Below are positions 26,919-35,736 of a stretch of 64,000 nt of DNA, piece after piece; positions within the stretch are counted from its first letter, which is position 1, and the number at the start of each line of letters is the position of its first letter. The DNA comes from Actinobacillus sp. (GTDB taxonomy: Bacteria > Pseudomonadota > Gammaproteobacteria > Enterobacterales > Pasteurellaceae), in contig JAHHQX010000003.1 of assembly GCA_020026155.1 (NCBI GenBank), forward strand, positions 1 through 64,000, given 5' to 3'. Made by a program: the position numbers and the translations under genes. A model generated the notes under the pieces. The model did not search any database. It had not been told where the DNA came from and saw only the letters and a list, made by a program, of their open reading frames with translations.

Positions 26919-27168
26919 ACTCCTAATTTGTTTTGTTAATTGATATAAAAATACAGTAAGGCTTTCACCTCACTTCTATAATTCAAACTTGTTCGAGAGT
27001 TTCGGTGAGACACAACCGACGGGGTAACCCGATTACACCTTTTTTGCCATCCAAATGGATGCAAAATAAAAATGCGGCAAGATTTTAACAGTTTTTTTTA
27101 CATTAATATAGCTTAAAAATAAAATTTCTATACAATTAGAGGTCTTTTTTTATTATCAGGGAAAAATT
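26919..27168. promoter_or_regulatory. Divergent rpsT-murJ intergenic region
   Basis: 250 bases carrying both leaders. The rpsT side includes GC-richer sequence (about 26990-27045) with a self-complementary GGGGTAACCC and a run ending CACCTTTTTT, which could be structured leader RNA. S20 controls its own translation in E. coli. I could not define a convincing hairpin or promoter. Confidence 0.35.
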
Positions 27169-28749
27169 TTGAGTAAAGGTCTATTAAAATCAGGTATTGT
27201 TGTTAGTGGTTTTACCTTTTTATCACGTATTCTCGGATTAGTACGAGATATCATTGTTGCAAATTTAATTGGTGCGGGCGTATCGGCGGACGTTTTCCTA
27301 TTCGCTAACCGTATCCCAAATTTCTTACGCCGTCTTTTTGCAGAGGGTGCATTCTCACAAGCATTTATTCCTGTTTTGGTTGAATATCGTAAAAACGATA
27401 ATGCAGATTTAAGCCAGACTCAAGAATTTATCGCTAAAGTATCAGGTACCTTAGGGGGACTTGTAAGTATCGTCACCCTTATCGGGATGATCGCGTCACC
27501 AGTCATTGTCATGATTTTTGGTACCGGTTGGTTTTTAGATTGGCTACACGGGGGCGTGAATGCTGAAAAATTTACCCAAGCCGCTTTTTTATTGAAAATC
27601 ACTTTCCCTTATTTGTGGTTTATCACGTTTGTTGCGCTTTCTGGTGCGATTTTAAATACCATTGGTAACTTCAGTGTGATGGCATTCTCCCCCGTTTTAC
27701 TCAATGCCGCCATCATTGCTTGCGCGATTTTCCTAGCACCACATGTATCTCGACCGGATACCGCACTTGCTATCGGTGTCTTTTTAGGGGGACTACTACA
27801 ATTTTTATTCCAATTTCCTTTCCTTAAAAAAGCCGGTTTATTAGTTAAACCCAAATGGGCATGGAATGATCCAGGTGTAAAAAAAGTGCGTAACCTTATG
27901 CTACCGGCACTTTTTGGCGTATCAGTCACACAAATTAACTTACTTTTAGACACCGTTATCGCCAGTTTCTTGGTTACGGGCTCAATCAGTTGGCTTTATT
28001 ATTCTGACCGTTTAATCGAATTTCCACTCGGTTTATTTGGTATCGCCATTTCGACCGTCATTCTTCCAACCCTTTCCCGCCACCATGTTAAAGCAGAAGA
28101 TGGAAACCTTGTTCACTTCCGCCAGACAATGGATTGGGGGGTGCGTATGGTGCTTTTACTCGGTATTCCAGCAATGGTCGGGATCGGTGTTCTTGCCCAA
28201 CCGATGCTCCTTGTCCTCTTTATGCGCGGACAATTTGGTTTAGATGATGTGGAATTCGCCTCTTATTCTTTGTGGGCGTTTAACTGTGGCTTATTAAGCT
28301 TTATGTTAATTAAAATCCTTGCCAACGGTTATTATGCACGCCAAGATACGAAAACGCCTGTAAAAATCGGAATTATCGCCATGGTAAGTAATATGTTCTT
28401 CAACTTACTTGCCATTCCATTTGGCTATGTAGGGCTTGCTATTTCTTCTGCCATGTCAGGTACACTAAATGCAAGCTTACTCTATCGCGGATTAGTCAAA
28501 GGCAACGTTTATCATTTTTCTAAAAAAAGTGCTATTTTTCTATTAAAAATTATCTGCTCCGCAACTTTAATGGGCGTTATCCTTTGGTATTTATCGCCGA
28601 ATTTAGCCCAATGGAGTGCCATGCATATCGGATATCGCCTAATGTGGCTATTCGGGTTAATGGTGGCTGGCGGTGCAATTTATGCAACGAGTTTATTAAT
28701 TTTAGGGGTGCGCTTACGTCACCTCCTTGCAGAAAATGCTGCACACTGA
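27169..28749 (+). CDS. murJ: Lipid II flippase MurJ (MviN)
   Basis: A 526-aa polytopic membrane protein of the MOP superfamily with about 14 hydrophobic segments. It moves lipid II across the inner membrane for peptidoglycan synthesis. The start is TTG 27169, giving MSKGLLKSGIVVSGFTFLSRILGLVRD as in relatives, with AGGGA upstream; no in-frame ATG gives this conserved N-terminus. Motifs NRIPNFLRRLFAEGAFSQAF and the C-terminal region are conserved. ribF starts 13 bp downstream, so the two form an operon. Confidence 0.96.
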   Translation: MSKGLLKSGIVVSGFTFLSRILGLVRDIIVANLIGAGVSADVFLFANRIPNFLRRLFAEGAFSQAFIPVLVEYRKNDNADLSQTQEFIAKVSGTLGGLVSIVTLIGMIASPVIVMIFGTGWFLDWLHGGVNAEKFTQAAFLLKITFPYLWFITFVALSGAILNTIGNFSVMAFSPVLLNAAIIACAIFLAPHVSRPDTALAIGVFLGGLLQFLFQFPFLKKAGLLVKPKWAWNDPGVKKVRNLMLPALFGVSVTQINLLLDTVIASFLVTGSISWLYYSDRLIEFPLGLFGIAISTVILPTLSRHHVKAEDGNLVHFRQTMDWGVRMVLLLGIPAMVGIGVLAQPMLLVLFMRGQFGLDDVEFASYSLWAFNCGLLSFMLIKILANGYYARQDTKTPVKIGIIAMVSNMFFNLLAIPFGYVGLAISSAMSGTLNASLLYRGLVKGNVYHFSKKSAIFLLKIICSATLMGVILWYLSPNLAQWSAMHIGYRLMWLFGLMVAGGAIYATSLLILGVRLRHLLAENAAH

Positions 28750-28762
28750 TTAGGATGATCGC

Positions 28763-29698
28763 ATGAAACTCTATCGAGGAATACATCAACTAGAACATGC
28801 CTTTCCACAAGGCTGTGCATTAACTATCGGGAATTTTGATGGTGTCCATCTTGGGCACCAATCCGTGATTGCCCATTTAAAACAAGAGGCACAAAAACGT
28901 CATCTGCCTGCGGTAGTCATGCTATTTGAACCGCAAGCAAATGAATATTTTGGTGGCGACAATGCGCCAGCACGCTTAATGCGCCTCCGTGATAAACTGC
29001 ACTATTTAAAAGAAGCAGATGTCGATGCTGTGATTTGTATTAAATTTAATCATGCTTTTGCAGAATTATCCGCCTCTGATTTTATTCAGCAAATATTACT
29101 GGATAAATTACATATTAAATTTTTAAGTGTCGGCGATGACTTCCGTTTTGGTGCTAACCGTCAAGGCGATTTTCATCTTTTACAAAATTTTGCGGAAAAA
29201 TATCACTTCACCGTGGAAAAAAATCCAACTTTTGCGGTTAATGAAGAACGGATTAGTAGCACCGCAATTCGCCGTATTATTGCGGAAAGCGACTTCGTGC
29301 AAGCTGAAAAATTATTAGATAAGCCTTTCATCATCCGTGGGCGTGTTATTCACGGACAACAGCTCGGGCGCACCCTCAACGTCCCTACGGCAAACATCCG
29401 CCTCCACCGCCAAGTTTGCCCAGTGAAAGGGGTTTTTGCAGTCAATGTACATCTTGAAAACGGGAAAACCTACCAAGGTGTTGCTAACCTCGGCACCCGC
29501 CCAAGTGTCAAAGGCAAAGATCAACTTCTTGAAGTCCATCTATTTGATTTTAAAGGTGATCTCTACGGACAACGCATCGAAGTCACCTTCTGCAAAAAAC
29601 TCCGTGACGAAGTTAAATTCCCAAGCCTCGACGCTCTAAAAACCCAAATCCACACCGACATCACCACGGCAAAAGCTTATTTCAACACCTTGAAATAA
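28763..29698 (+). CDS. ribF: Bifunctional riboflavin kinase/FMN adenylyltransferase
   Basis: A 311-aa FAD synthetase that phosphorylates riboflavin to FMN and adenylates FMN to FAD. N-terminal nucleotidyltransferase domain with NFDGVHLGHQ (about 22-31) and ERISSTAIR; C-terminal riboflavin kinase domain with GRTLNVPTANI and a VANLGTRPSV stretch. It follows murJ closely. The ileS-lspA genes that often follow ribF are absent; instead the gene is followed by the repeat-filled region 29699-30318. Confidence 0.96.
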   Translation: MKLYRGIHQLEHAFPQGCALTIGNFDGVHLGHQSVIAHLKQEAQKRHLPAVVMLFEPQANEYFGGDNAPARLMRLRDKLHYLKEADVDAVICIKFNHAFAELSASDFIQQILLDKLHIKFLSVGDDFRFGANRQGDFHLLQNFAEKYHFTVEKNPTFAVNEERISSTAIRRIIAESDFVQAEKLLDKPFIIRGRVIHGQQLGRTLNVPTANIRLHRQVCPVKGVFAVNVHLENGKTYQGVANLGTRPSVKGKDQLLEVHLFDFKGDLYGQRIEVTFCKKLRDEVKFPSLDALKTQIHTDITTAKAYFNTLK

Positions 29699-29710
29699 AC
29701 AACTTCCCAA

Positions 29711-29758
29711 AATCACGCCCCAAAAATCATAAAATTTTATGAAAAATCGGGCGTGATT
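29711..29758. repeat. Full palindrome, first module of composite repeat copy A
   Basis: AATCACGCCCC..ATCAT and ATGAAAAATCGGGCGTGATT arms flank an AAAATTTT core. Directly after ribF. Confidence 0.8.
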
Positions 29759-29801
29759 TTATTCTCAAAGCTCCCAAATACCCCAAAGTCCACCAACAAA
29801 T

Positions 29802-29923
29802 CCCCTTATAAATCATCCGAACGACTGGAAATTTTTAGGTTTTTTGTCCTGTCTGAGCGTAGCGAGTTACAAAAAACCGTTAAAAAAATTTCCACAAAGT
29901 GAAGATAAGTGATTTATCATGAG
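29802..29923. repeat. Composite hairpin element, copy A
   Basis: Outer arms CCCCTTATAAATC (29802 on) and GATTTATCATGAG (29911 on). Inner perfect stem GGTTTTTTGT (29838-29847) / ACAAAAAACC (29869-29878) encloses the loop core TGAGCGTAGCGAGTT. Homologous to copy B at 30085-30208 but the inner stem has a different sequence. Non-coding. Confidence 0.7.
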
Positions 29924-30000
29924 AGTGTTTCTACGTTATTTTTTGCACAAGAAAATAAAATGAACAAAGAATATACGAATAGAAAGTAGCAAAACTTATA

Positions 30001-30042
30001 CCTAAAAATCATAATTTTTTATGAAAAATCGGGCGTGATTTT
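30001..30042. repeat. Truncated palindrome, first module of composite repeat copy B
   Basis: Right arm ATGAAAAATCGGGCGTGATT is intact; the left arm lacks the CACGCCC end. Same position relative to copy B as 29711-29758 to copy A. Confidence 0.7.
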
Positions 30043-30084
30043 TATTTTAAAAATTCCTAAAAACTCAAAAAACGCACCCCAGAT

Positions 30085-30208
30085 CCCCTTATAAATCGCC
30101 TGAGCGACTAAAATTTTTTAGCAAATTAGGGTTGTTTGAGCGTAGCGAGTTGCCCTAATTTGCGTTAAGAAAAATTTTACTAAGCGAAGAACAGCGATTT
30201 ATCAGGGG
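30085..30208. repeat. Composite hairpin element, copy B
   Basis: Outer 15-bp arms CCCCTTATAAATCGC (30085-30099) and GCGATTTATCAGGGG (30194-30208), one mismatch. Inner perfect 11-bp stem GCAAATTAGGG (30121-30131) / CCCTAATTTGC (30153-30163) around TTTGAGCGTAGCGAGTT. A middle pair of AAAATTTTT-type tracts also lies opposite one another. Confidence 0.75.
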
Positions 30209-30211
30209 TCT

Positions 30212-30317
30212 GCTTTCTTTTGGTTACTTTTACTCGCTTATGCTCGCCCTTCGGGTCGTTGCTTCGCAACGCTCAAACCTGCGGTTTGTCTTGCACAAGC
30301 AAAGAAAAGTGACAAAA
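30212..30317. repeat. Multi-hairpin (cloverleaf-like) tail after copy B
   Basis: Outer arms TTTTGGTTACTTTT (30218-30231) and AAAAGTGACAAAA (30305-30317) enclose several small hairpins: GTTGC-TTC-GCAAC (30258-30270), AAACC-TGC-GGTTT (30275-30287) and CTTG-CA-CAAG (30290-30299). Similar sequence is, from memory, common between genes in this family; I cannot confirm copy number here. Confidence 0.65.
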
Positions 30318-30318
30318 C

Positions 30319-30915
30319 TCAATAATGATAAACCGGCAAGGTCCAATTCCTAAAAATCCCCCCTAACCGCAATCCCAACACAATCACCATCGTCAGAACC
30401 GCTAAAATCACATCATTAAAGATTCCATAAAAACTCACATAAAACATGCCACCAACCGCACTTGCGGTGACATAAATTTCTTTTCTAAATACAAAAGGCA
30501 CTTGACGCGCAAGAACGTCGCGAATCACACCTCCACCGCATCCCGTTACTGCGCCCATGATAATCGCAATTGTTGGGCTAAATCCGAGAAGTAATGTTTT
30601 CTGAGCGCCGATCACAGTAAAGGCGGCTAAACCAATCGCATCAGAAACGGGTAAAAGCCACCAAATACGTTTATTGATGCGCAATAAAACGATGATGCTG
30701 AGGATACAAGTTAGGAGAATATCCCAAAGGTAGGTATTATTTGTAAGCCAAAAGACGGGGCTATTGAGAATAATGTCGCGAACGGTTCCGCCACCAATGG
30801 CAACGGCTGCGGAAAGAACAAGTACGCCAATAACATTCATTCGTAAACGAAAGGCAAGCGTGACGCCTGAGATGGCAAAAACGGCGGTGCCAAATAGATC
30901 AAGAAAATATAACAT
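30319..30915 (-). CDS. TRIC-family membrane protein (YadS/YicG-type, UPF0126)
   Basis: A 198-aa inner-membrane protein with about seven hydrophobic segments and two repeated glycine-rich motifs, AVAIGGGTVRDI and VTGCGGGVIRDVLARQ, typical of the UPF0126/TRIC-like family. Homologues form trimeric cation channels; one E. coli paralogue has been linked to glycine transport. Substrate here is unknown. The gene ends inside the edge of the repeat region at 30318. A CRP-like site lies about 63 bp upstream. Confidence 0.88.
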   Translation of the reverse strand: MLYFLDLFGTAVFAISGVTLAFRLRMNVIGVLVLSAAVAIGGGTVRDIILNSPVFWLTNNTYLWDILLTCILSIIVLLRINKRIWWLLPVSDAIGLAAFTVIGAQKTLLLGFSPTIAIIMGAVTGCGGGVIRDVLARQVPFVFRKEIYVTASAVGGMFYVSFYGIFNDVILAVLTMVIVLGLRLGGIFRNWTLPVYHY

Positions 30916-30977
30916 TAACCTGTGACCTCGTCTTTATTACACTTTATGTGAGTGTAACAAAGTCTTTTTTGAAAAAA

Positions 30978-30994
30978 GTTGAACTAGATCACAG
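30978..30994. promoter_or_regulatory. CRP/FNR-like site upstream of TRIC-family gene
   Basis: GTTGAACTAGATCACAG: right half TCACA is perfect for CRP and the left half is weak. Its core TTGAA-CTAG-ATCAC is nearly the same as the site upstream of frdA. Confidence 0.35.
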
Positions 30995-31017
30995 GTTTTT
31001 GTTTATTTTATCAACGA

Positions 31018-32775
31018 TTAAGCTTTTTTAGCACGTTGTAATTTTTCATAAGCCGCGAGTAATTTTTGATGCGCTTTGAACTGAGTAAGCATTTCGTCAT
31101 CTGCAATCAGATTGTAGAATGGATTCCCGCGACCTTCGATCACATCCCAAACCTTAGCAATCAGTGCTTTGCCGTACATTTTCTCGAAAACATCTCGGTA
31201 TTCTGCTGGATTGCGTTCTTCATCCAAGAATAGGGCTAACGATTGTTGTAATGCACGGTAATAACGCGCTGTTTCTTCATTAAATAGGCTACCGCTCATC
31301 GCTCGCGTCCATTCCACCCAAGTCGCCGCGTTTTCTAAATCACCAAGTGCGAGGTAAAGCATCGCTTTTAATTCACCGACACGTAGATTTGCCCAGCCTG
31401 AATCTTTATCTGCCACAATACCGATAAATTCACGCACACGTGTTGCATCATCAACATCTTGTGCGTCTAACTCATCAAGTAATTCTTGATAAGTGTCGGC
31501 ATCGTGATGGAAATGCGGGAGATCGAGTAAGATCTCGCGCCACGCTAGCCCTGCATTGTTATTCGCATAGATCAGATCATCTACTGGATAAATCTCTGAC
31601 ATGCCTGGTACCAAGATACGGCATGCAGAAACACCAAGGTGATCATAATCCATGATGTACGCATCCATGCCATTTTCAAATAGAATTGCCATAAGGTTAT
31701 TAAATTCACCTTGTGTAGTCGCATCCGAGAAGTTCCAATGCACAAATGGGTAATCTGGGGTTGCTTTGAAAAGATCCCATGAAATTAAACCGCTTGAATC
31801 AATAAAGTGGGTTTCTAAATTCGCGTCTTCGGCAACAGCAGCATTATCAAAACTTGGCGGAGCAAATACATCAAGATCTTTTAAGCTACGTCCTTGTAAA
31901 AGTTCGGTAACGGTACGTTCAAACGCAACTTCAAAATTAGGATGCGCACCAAAAGAGGCAAAGCATGAGCCATTTTCAGGGTTAAGTAGCACAACGCAAA
32001 TCACTGGATATTCGCCACCAAGTGACGCATCATACGCATAAATTGGGAAGCCTGCTTCTTCTAACCCTTTGATAGCTGCAGCGATTTTTGGATAAGAAGC
32101 AATTACATCATCAGGGATACGCGGTAAGCTGATCGCTTCACGGATAATGCGGTTTTTGACATAACGTTCAAAAACTTCAGATAACCCTTGCACACGCGCT
32201 TCAGTTTTGGTGTTACCTGCGGACATACCATTAGATACAAATAAATTTGCAATGATAGATTGTGGAATGTACACCACTTCCCCATCACTTTGGCGAACAT
32301 ACGGTAATGCGACGATCCCGCGTTCTTCATTGCCTGATTGCAGATCAATGAGTAAATCAGGGGTAAGTTGATTTTCTGGATCAAAATACGCAAGTAATTC
32401 ATCATTTAAAATGCCTTCTGGCAACAGATCTTCATCTTCAATCGCGAACCATTTTTCGCTTGGATAATGCACAAAATCACTTTGTGCAATTTTTTGACCG
32501 AGGTAAAAATCAGCAAAGAAATAATTGGTAGAAAGACGCTCAAAGAATTCACCTAATGCCGATGCGAGTGCGGCCTTTTGGCTTGCCCCTTTACCATTTG
32601 CAAAGCATTGTGGGCAATCTTTATCACGGATATGGACTGACCAGACGTTTGGAACTGGGTTTAACCACGATGCTTCCTCAATATTGAACCCTAATTGTGT
32701 TAATTTTTGTTGAAAATTTGCGATACTGGTTTCCAATGCCGCATCTTTCCCAAGAATAAAAGTTTGTTCTGACAT
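31018..32775 (-). CDS. ycaO: YcaO (ribosomal protein S12 methylthiotransferase accessory factor)
   Basis: A 585-aa stand-alone YcaO-domain protein, the same length as E. coli YcaO (586). An ATP-binding YcaO domain (about 60-400, with GKGASQKAALASALGEFFER and the GNTKTEARVQGLSEVFERYVKN nucleotide-binding region) is followed by a C-terminal helical TPR-like extension. In E. coli it assists RimO in beta-methylthiolation of S12 Asp89. There is no RimO, azoline dehydrogenase or precursor peptide gene nearby, so a RiPP cluster is not supported. Divergent from gloB. Confidence 0.95.
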   Translation of the reverse strand: MSEQTFILGKDAALETSIANFQQKLTQLGFNIEEASWLNPVPNVWSVHIRDKDCPQCFANGKGASQKAALASALGEFFERLSTNYFFADFYLGQKIAQSDFVHYPSEKWFAIEDEDLLPEGILNDELLAYFDPENQLTPDLLIDLQSGNEERGIVALPYVRQSDGEVVYIPQSIIANLFVSNGMSAGNTKTEARVQGLSEVFERYVKNRIIREAISLPRIPDDVIASYPKIAAAIKGLEEAGFPIYAYDASLGGEYPVICVVLLNPENGSCFASFGAHPNFEVAFERTVTELLQGRSLKDLDVFAPPSFDNAAVAEDANLETHFIDSSGLISWDLFKATPDYPFVHWNFSDATTQGEFNNLMAILFENGMDAYIMDYDHLGVSACRILVPGMSEIYPVDDLIYANNNAGLAWREILLDLPHFHHDADTYQELLDELDAQDVDDATRVREFIGIVADKDSGWANLRVGELKAMLYLALGDLENAATWVEWTRAMSGSLFNEETARYYRALQQSLALFLDEERNPAEYRDVFEKMYGKALIAKVWDVIEGRGNPFYNLIADDEMLTQFKAHQKLLAAYEKLQRAKKA

Positions 32776-32892
32776 AAAATTCTACTTTCTGTTTTTTAAA
32801 ATTTTTGCATAATAGGGAACTTCCTTAGCAAGTGCAAGTAAGCATCCAACTATTAAGATTAAAAAATAATTTATCATTATTACGGAGAGTAT

Positions 32893-33600
32893 ATGCTAAC
32901 CCCGATACGTACTTTAACAGATAACTACATTTGGCTCTATCGTCAAAAAGACTTACCCGCGTTGGTGGTCGATATTGGGGATTTTTCGTCATTTGCAAAT
33001 TATCTCAATGACCATCCCGTCCCAATTGAGGCAGTTCTCCTTACGCATTATCATGCCGATCATATCGCGGGTGTAGCAGCTTTTCATAAAATTTTCCCAG
33101 AAGTGCCTATTTATGGTCCAGAAGAATGCGGAGATGTGGTAACCCATGTCGTCACCGAGGGGGAAATCCATACCCCACACTACACGATTAAGGTTCTCGC
33201 GACTCCAGGGCATACTGCGCAACACGTAAGCTATTTAGTAGACAAACATCTATTCTGTGGCGATACCCTCTTTTCTGCGGGGTGTGGTCGAGTATTTACA
33301 AAAGACTATCAGGCGATGTTTAACAGCTTACAAAAAATTAAAGCCCTCCCTGAAGACACGCAAATCTGTGCCGCGCATGAATATACATTAAGTAATTTAC
33401 AATTTGCGATGGCGGTCGCAAAAACTGCGTTACAAAAAGATACCATTGCTGCCAATATGGGGATCGCTAAATTTTTAGTCGCTTCTGATATGCCAACGTT
33501 ACCCACAACTCTGGGAGAAGAAAAACGGATTAATCCTTTTTTACAAGCAAGCGATGTAACAGAATTTACACAATTACGTTTAAAAAAAGATACTTTTTAG
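32893..33600 (+). CDS. gloB: Hydroxyacylglutathione hydrolase (glyoxalase II)
   Basis: A 235-aa metallo-beta-lactamase-fold thioesterase that hydrolyses S-D-lactoylglutathione in methylglyoxal detoxification. The metal motif THYHADH (about 52-58) is present, along with TPGHTAQHVSY, GDTLFSAGCGR and AAHEYT. It is slightly shorter than E. coli GloB (251 aa). ATG start with GGAG upstream. The 4.5S RNA gene follows. Confidence 0.95.
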   Translation: MLTPIRTLTDNYIWLYRQKDLPALVVDIGDFSSFANYLNDHPVPIEAVLLTHYHADHIAGVAAFHKIFPEVPIYGPEECGDVVTHVVTEGEIHTPHYTIKVLATPGHTAQHVSYLVDKHLFCGDTLFSAGCGRVFTKDYQAMFNSLQKIKALPEDTQICAAHEYTLSNLQFAMAVAKTALQKDTIAANMGIAKFLVASDMPTLPTTLGEEKRINPFLQASDVTEFTQLRLKKDTF

Positions 33601-33614
33601 GCAATTATCTTGTG

Positions 33615-33640
33615 CACGCCCGAATTTTCGGTAAAAAATT
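33615..33640. repeat. Half copy of dispersed palindrome after gloB
   Basis: Left arm CACGCCCGAATTTTCGGTAA; no right arm. Confidence 0.5.
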
Positions 33641-33705
33641 TGCTTTTTTACAAGGCTTATAGCATAATGCACCGCACTTGATTTTGCTTAGCAAATCAAT
33701 CCTAT

Positions 33706-33814
33706 GGGAACCTTCTCGGTCTCTCGCAACAGTCTCTGGTTTACCTGGTCAGGTTCGGAAGAAAGCAGCCAAAGTCAGATGTCCTGTGTGCCGAGATAAG
33801 CTGGGAAGGTTTCC
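33706..33814 (+). ncRNA. ffs: 4.5S signal recognition particle RNA
   Basis: The apical SRP domain is unmistakable: CAGGTTCGGAAGAAAGCAGC, followed by the complementary CAGATG..GTGTGCCG side. Terminal strands GGGAACCTT (33706 on) and AAGGTTTCC (to 33814) pair to close the rod. About 109 nt, compared with 114 in E. coli. It binds Ffh for co-translational targeting. It sits between gloB and alsS. Confidence 0.95.
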
Positions 33815-34037
33815 GCCTATATAACGTACTAAAAATAATCCTTTCTTTTTTACTCTTTTAAATAGTGTTTATTTTTGCTTTTTATTAAACCTATTTTTAC
33901 ATTCCGTTTAAATTTTTTTTACATTTTTTTAAAAAATAGTTAGTAACTTTTTGTAAAAGGAGTAGAATCCCCACCATCTGAATGGGATTTATTCCATCTC
34001 AGAAAAAGTTTCAAAAATTTAGATAGAGGATCAGAAT

Positions 34038-35720
34038 ATGAGTAATGATCAAAAAAAATACGGTGCTGACGCCGTTGTTCAAAGCCTTATCAATCATAAC
34101 GTAAAATTCGTTTTCGGTATTCCTGGTGCAAAAATCGACCGCGTATTCGATTTATTAGATCACCCAACCGATCCTAAAGCACCGAAATTTATTCTTGTAC
34201 GTCACGAACAAAATGCTGCATTTATGGCATCAGGTATCGGTCGTATCACTGGTGAACCAGGTGTAGTAATTACCACTTCTGGTCCGGGCGCAAGTAACTT
34301 AGCAACAGGTTTAGTAACCGCAACTGCTGAAGGCGACCCAGTATTAGCGATTTCTGGTCAAGTACAACGTACTGACTTACTTCGCTTAACTCACCAAAGC
34401 ATGAAAAATGCAGCACTTTTCGAACCAATTACTAAATACAGTGCTGAAGTTCAAGATCCTGAAAACGTTTCTGAAGTAATCGCAAATGCTTACCAAGCTG
34501 CAGCTTCTGGTAAACAAGGTGCAACTTTCGTATCTATTCCACAAGACGTTACTGACTCGCTCGTTAAAACTGATGTAATCCGCCCAATGGAACCAGCTAA
34601 ACTTGGTCCAGCAAGCCCAGTAGAATCTACTGCACTAGCACAACGTATCAAAGAAGCTAAATGCCCAGTTCTTTTAGTGGGTATGCGTGCATCTGATCCT
34701 GAAATTGCACGTGCAATCCGTAATTTAGTTGCAGAAACTCACCTTCCAGTTGTGGAAACTTTCCAAGCTGCTGGTGTGATCTCTCGTGAATTAGAATCAG
34801 ACTTCTTCGGTCGTATCGGTTTATTCCGTAACCAACCAGGTGATAAACTTTTAAAACACAGTGACTTAGTTATCGCGGTAGGTTATGACCCAATCGAATA
34901 TGAACCACGTAACTGGAACAAATCTGGTGAAGCGAATATCGTTGTTATCGATTCAGTAAACATCGAAATCGATAAAAACTTCCAACCACAAACTGTGCTT
35001 GTAGGTGATATTTCTCAAACTTTAGACTTCTTAGTGCCTTACATGAAAGGTTTCAAACTAAGCGAAGAAGCTCAAGATTACTTAGGTAAATTACGTGTTC
35101 AATTACAAACTCGTGATGTTCCACCTGAAGTGAAACCAGATCAAACACTTTGCCACCCATTAAGCATCGTGCGTGAATTACAAAAACGTACAACTGATGA
35201 TATGACTGTATCTGTGGACGTTGGTAGCTTCTATATTTGGATGGCTCGTCACTTCCGTTCATACAAACCACGTCATTTATTATTCAGTAACGGTATGCAA
35301 ACTCTTGGTGTTGCGCTTCCTTGGGGTATCGCAGCGGCACTTGTTCGCCCAGAACATAAATCTATTTCTGTATCTGGTGATGGTGGTTTCTTATTCTCAG
35401 CACAAGATCTTGAAACTGCAGTACGTTTAAACCTTAACCTTGTTCACATCATCTGGAACGATGGTCACTATGACATGGTTAAATTCCAAGAAGAAATGAA
35501 ATACGACCGTTCAGCAGCAGTTAAATTCGGTCCAGTAGATTTCGTTAAATACGCAGAAAGCTTTGGTGCAACTGGTTTACGCGTAGAAAAAGCTGAAGAT
35601 CTTGGTAAAGTGCTTGATCAAGCATTCGCTATCAATGGTCCAGTTATCGTAGATGTTCCTGTTGACTATAGCTTCAACAAAGAACTTGGTGGTCAAATCT
35701 TAGAAGATCAATTCCACTAA
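34038..35720 (+). CDS. alsS: Catabolic acetolactate synthase
   Basis: A 560-aa thiamine-diphosphate enzyme joining two pyruvates to 2-acetolactate for acetoin formation. Seen: GIPGAKIDRVFD, the catalytic glutamate in VRHEQNAAFMASG, TSGPGASNL, and the TPP motif GDGGFLFS..N..IWND. It is the single-subunit AlsS/BudB type: there is no small regulatory subunit gene, and alsD follows after 16 bp. GAGGA precedes the start. A possible -10 TAGAAT is at 33963-33968 without a good -35. The gene has strongly biased, highly expressed-type codon use compared with neighbours. No AlsR/BudR regulator is adjacent. Confidence 0.95.
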   Translation: MSNDQKKYGADAVVQSLINHNVKFVFGIPGAKIDRVFDLLDHPTDPKAPKFILVRHEQNAAFMASGIGRITGEPGVVITTSGPGASNLATGLVTATAEGDPVLAISGQVQRTDLLRLTHQSMKNAALFEPITKYSAEVQDPENVSEVIANAYQAAASGKQGATFVSIPQDVTDSLVKTDVIRPMEPAKLGPASPVESTALAQRIKEAKCPVLLVGMRASDPEIARAIRNLVAETHLPVVETFQAAGVISRELESDFFGRIGLFRNQPGDKLLKHSDLVIAVGYDPIEYEPRNWNKSGEANIVVIDSVNIEIDKNFQPQTVLVGDISQTLDFLVPYMKGFKLSEEAQDYLGKLRVQLQTRDVPPEVKPDQTLCHPLSIVRELQKRTTDDMTVSVDVGSFYIWMARHFRSYKPRHLLFSNGMQTLGVALPWGIAAALVRPEHKSISVSGDGGFLFSAQDLETAVRLNLNLVHIIWNDGHYDMVKFQEEMKYDRSAAVKFGPVDFVKYAESFGATGLRVEKAEDLGKVLDQAFAINGPVIVDVPVDYSFNKELGGQILEDQFH

Positions 35721-35736
35721 GAAGAAGGTAAGGTGT

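Noticed and set aside
29127..29639. Several overlapping frames in and opposite ribF
   Set aside because: All are shadows of the ribF coding frame.
31018..32775. YcaO as part of a thiazole/oxazole RiPP cluster
   Set aside because: Length and C-terminal extension match stand-alone E. coli YcaO, and no precursor peptide, dehydrogenase or transporter gene is adjacent.
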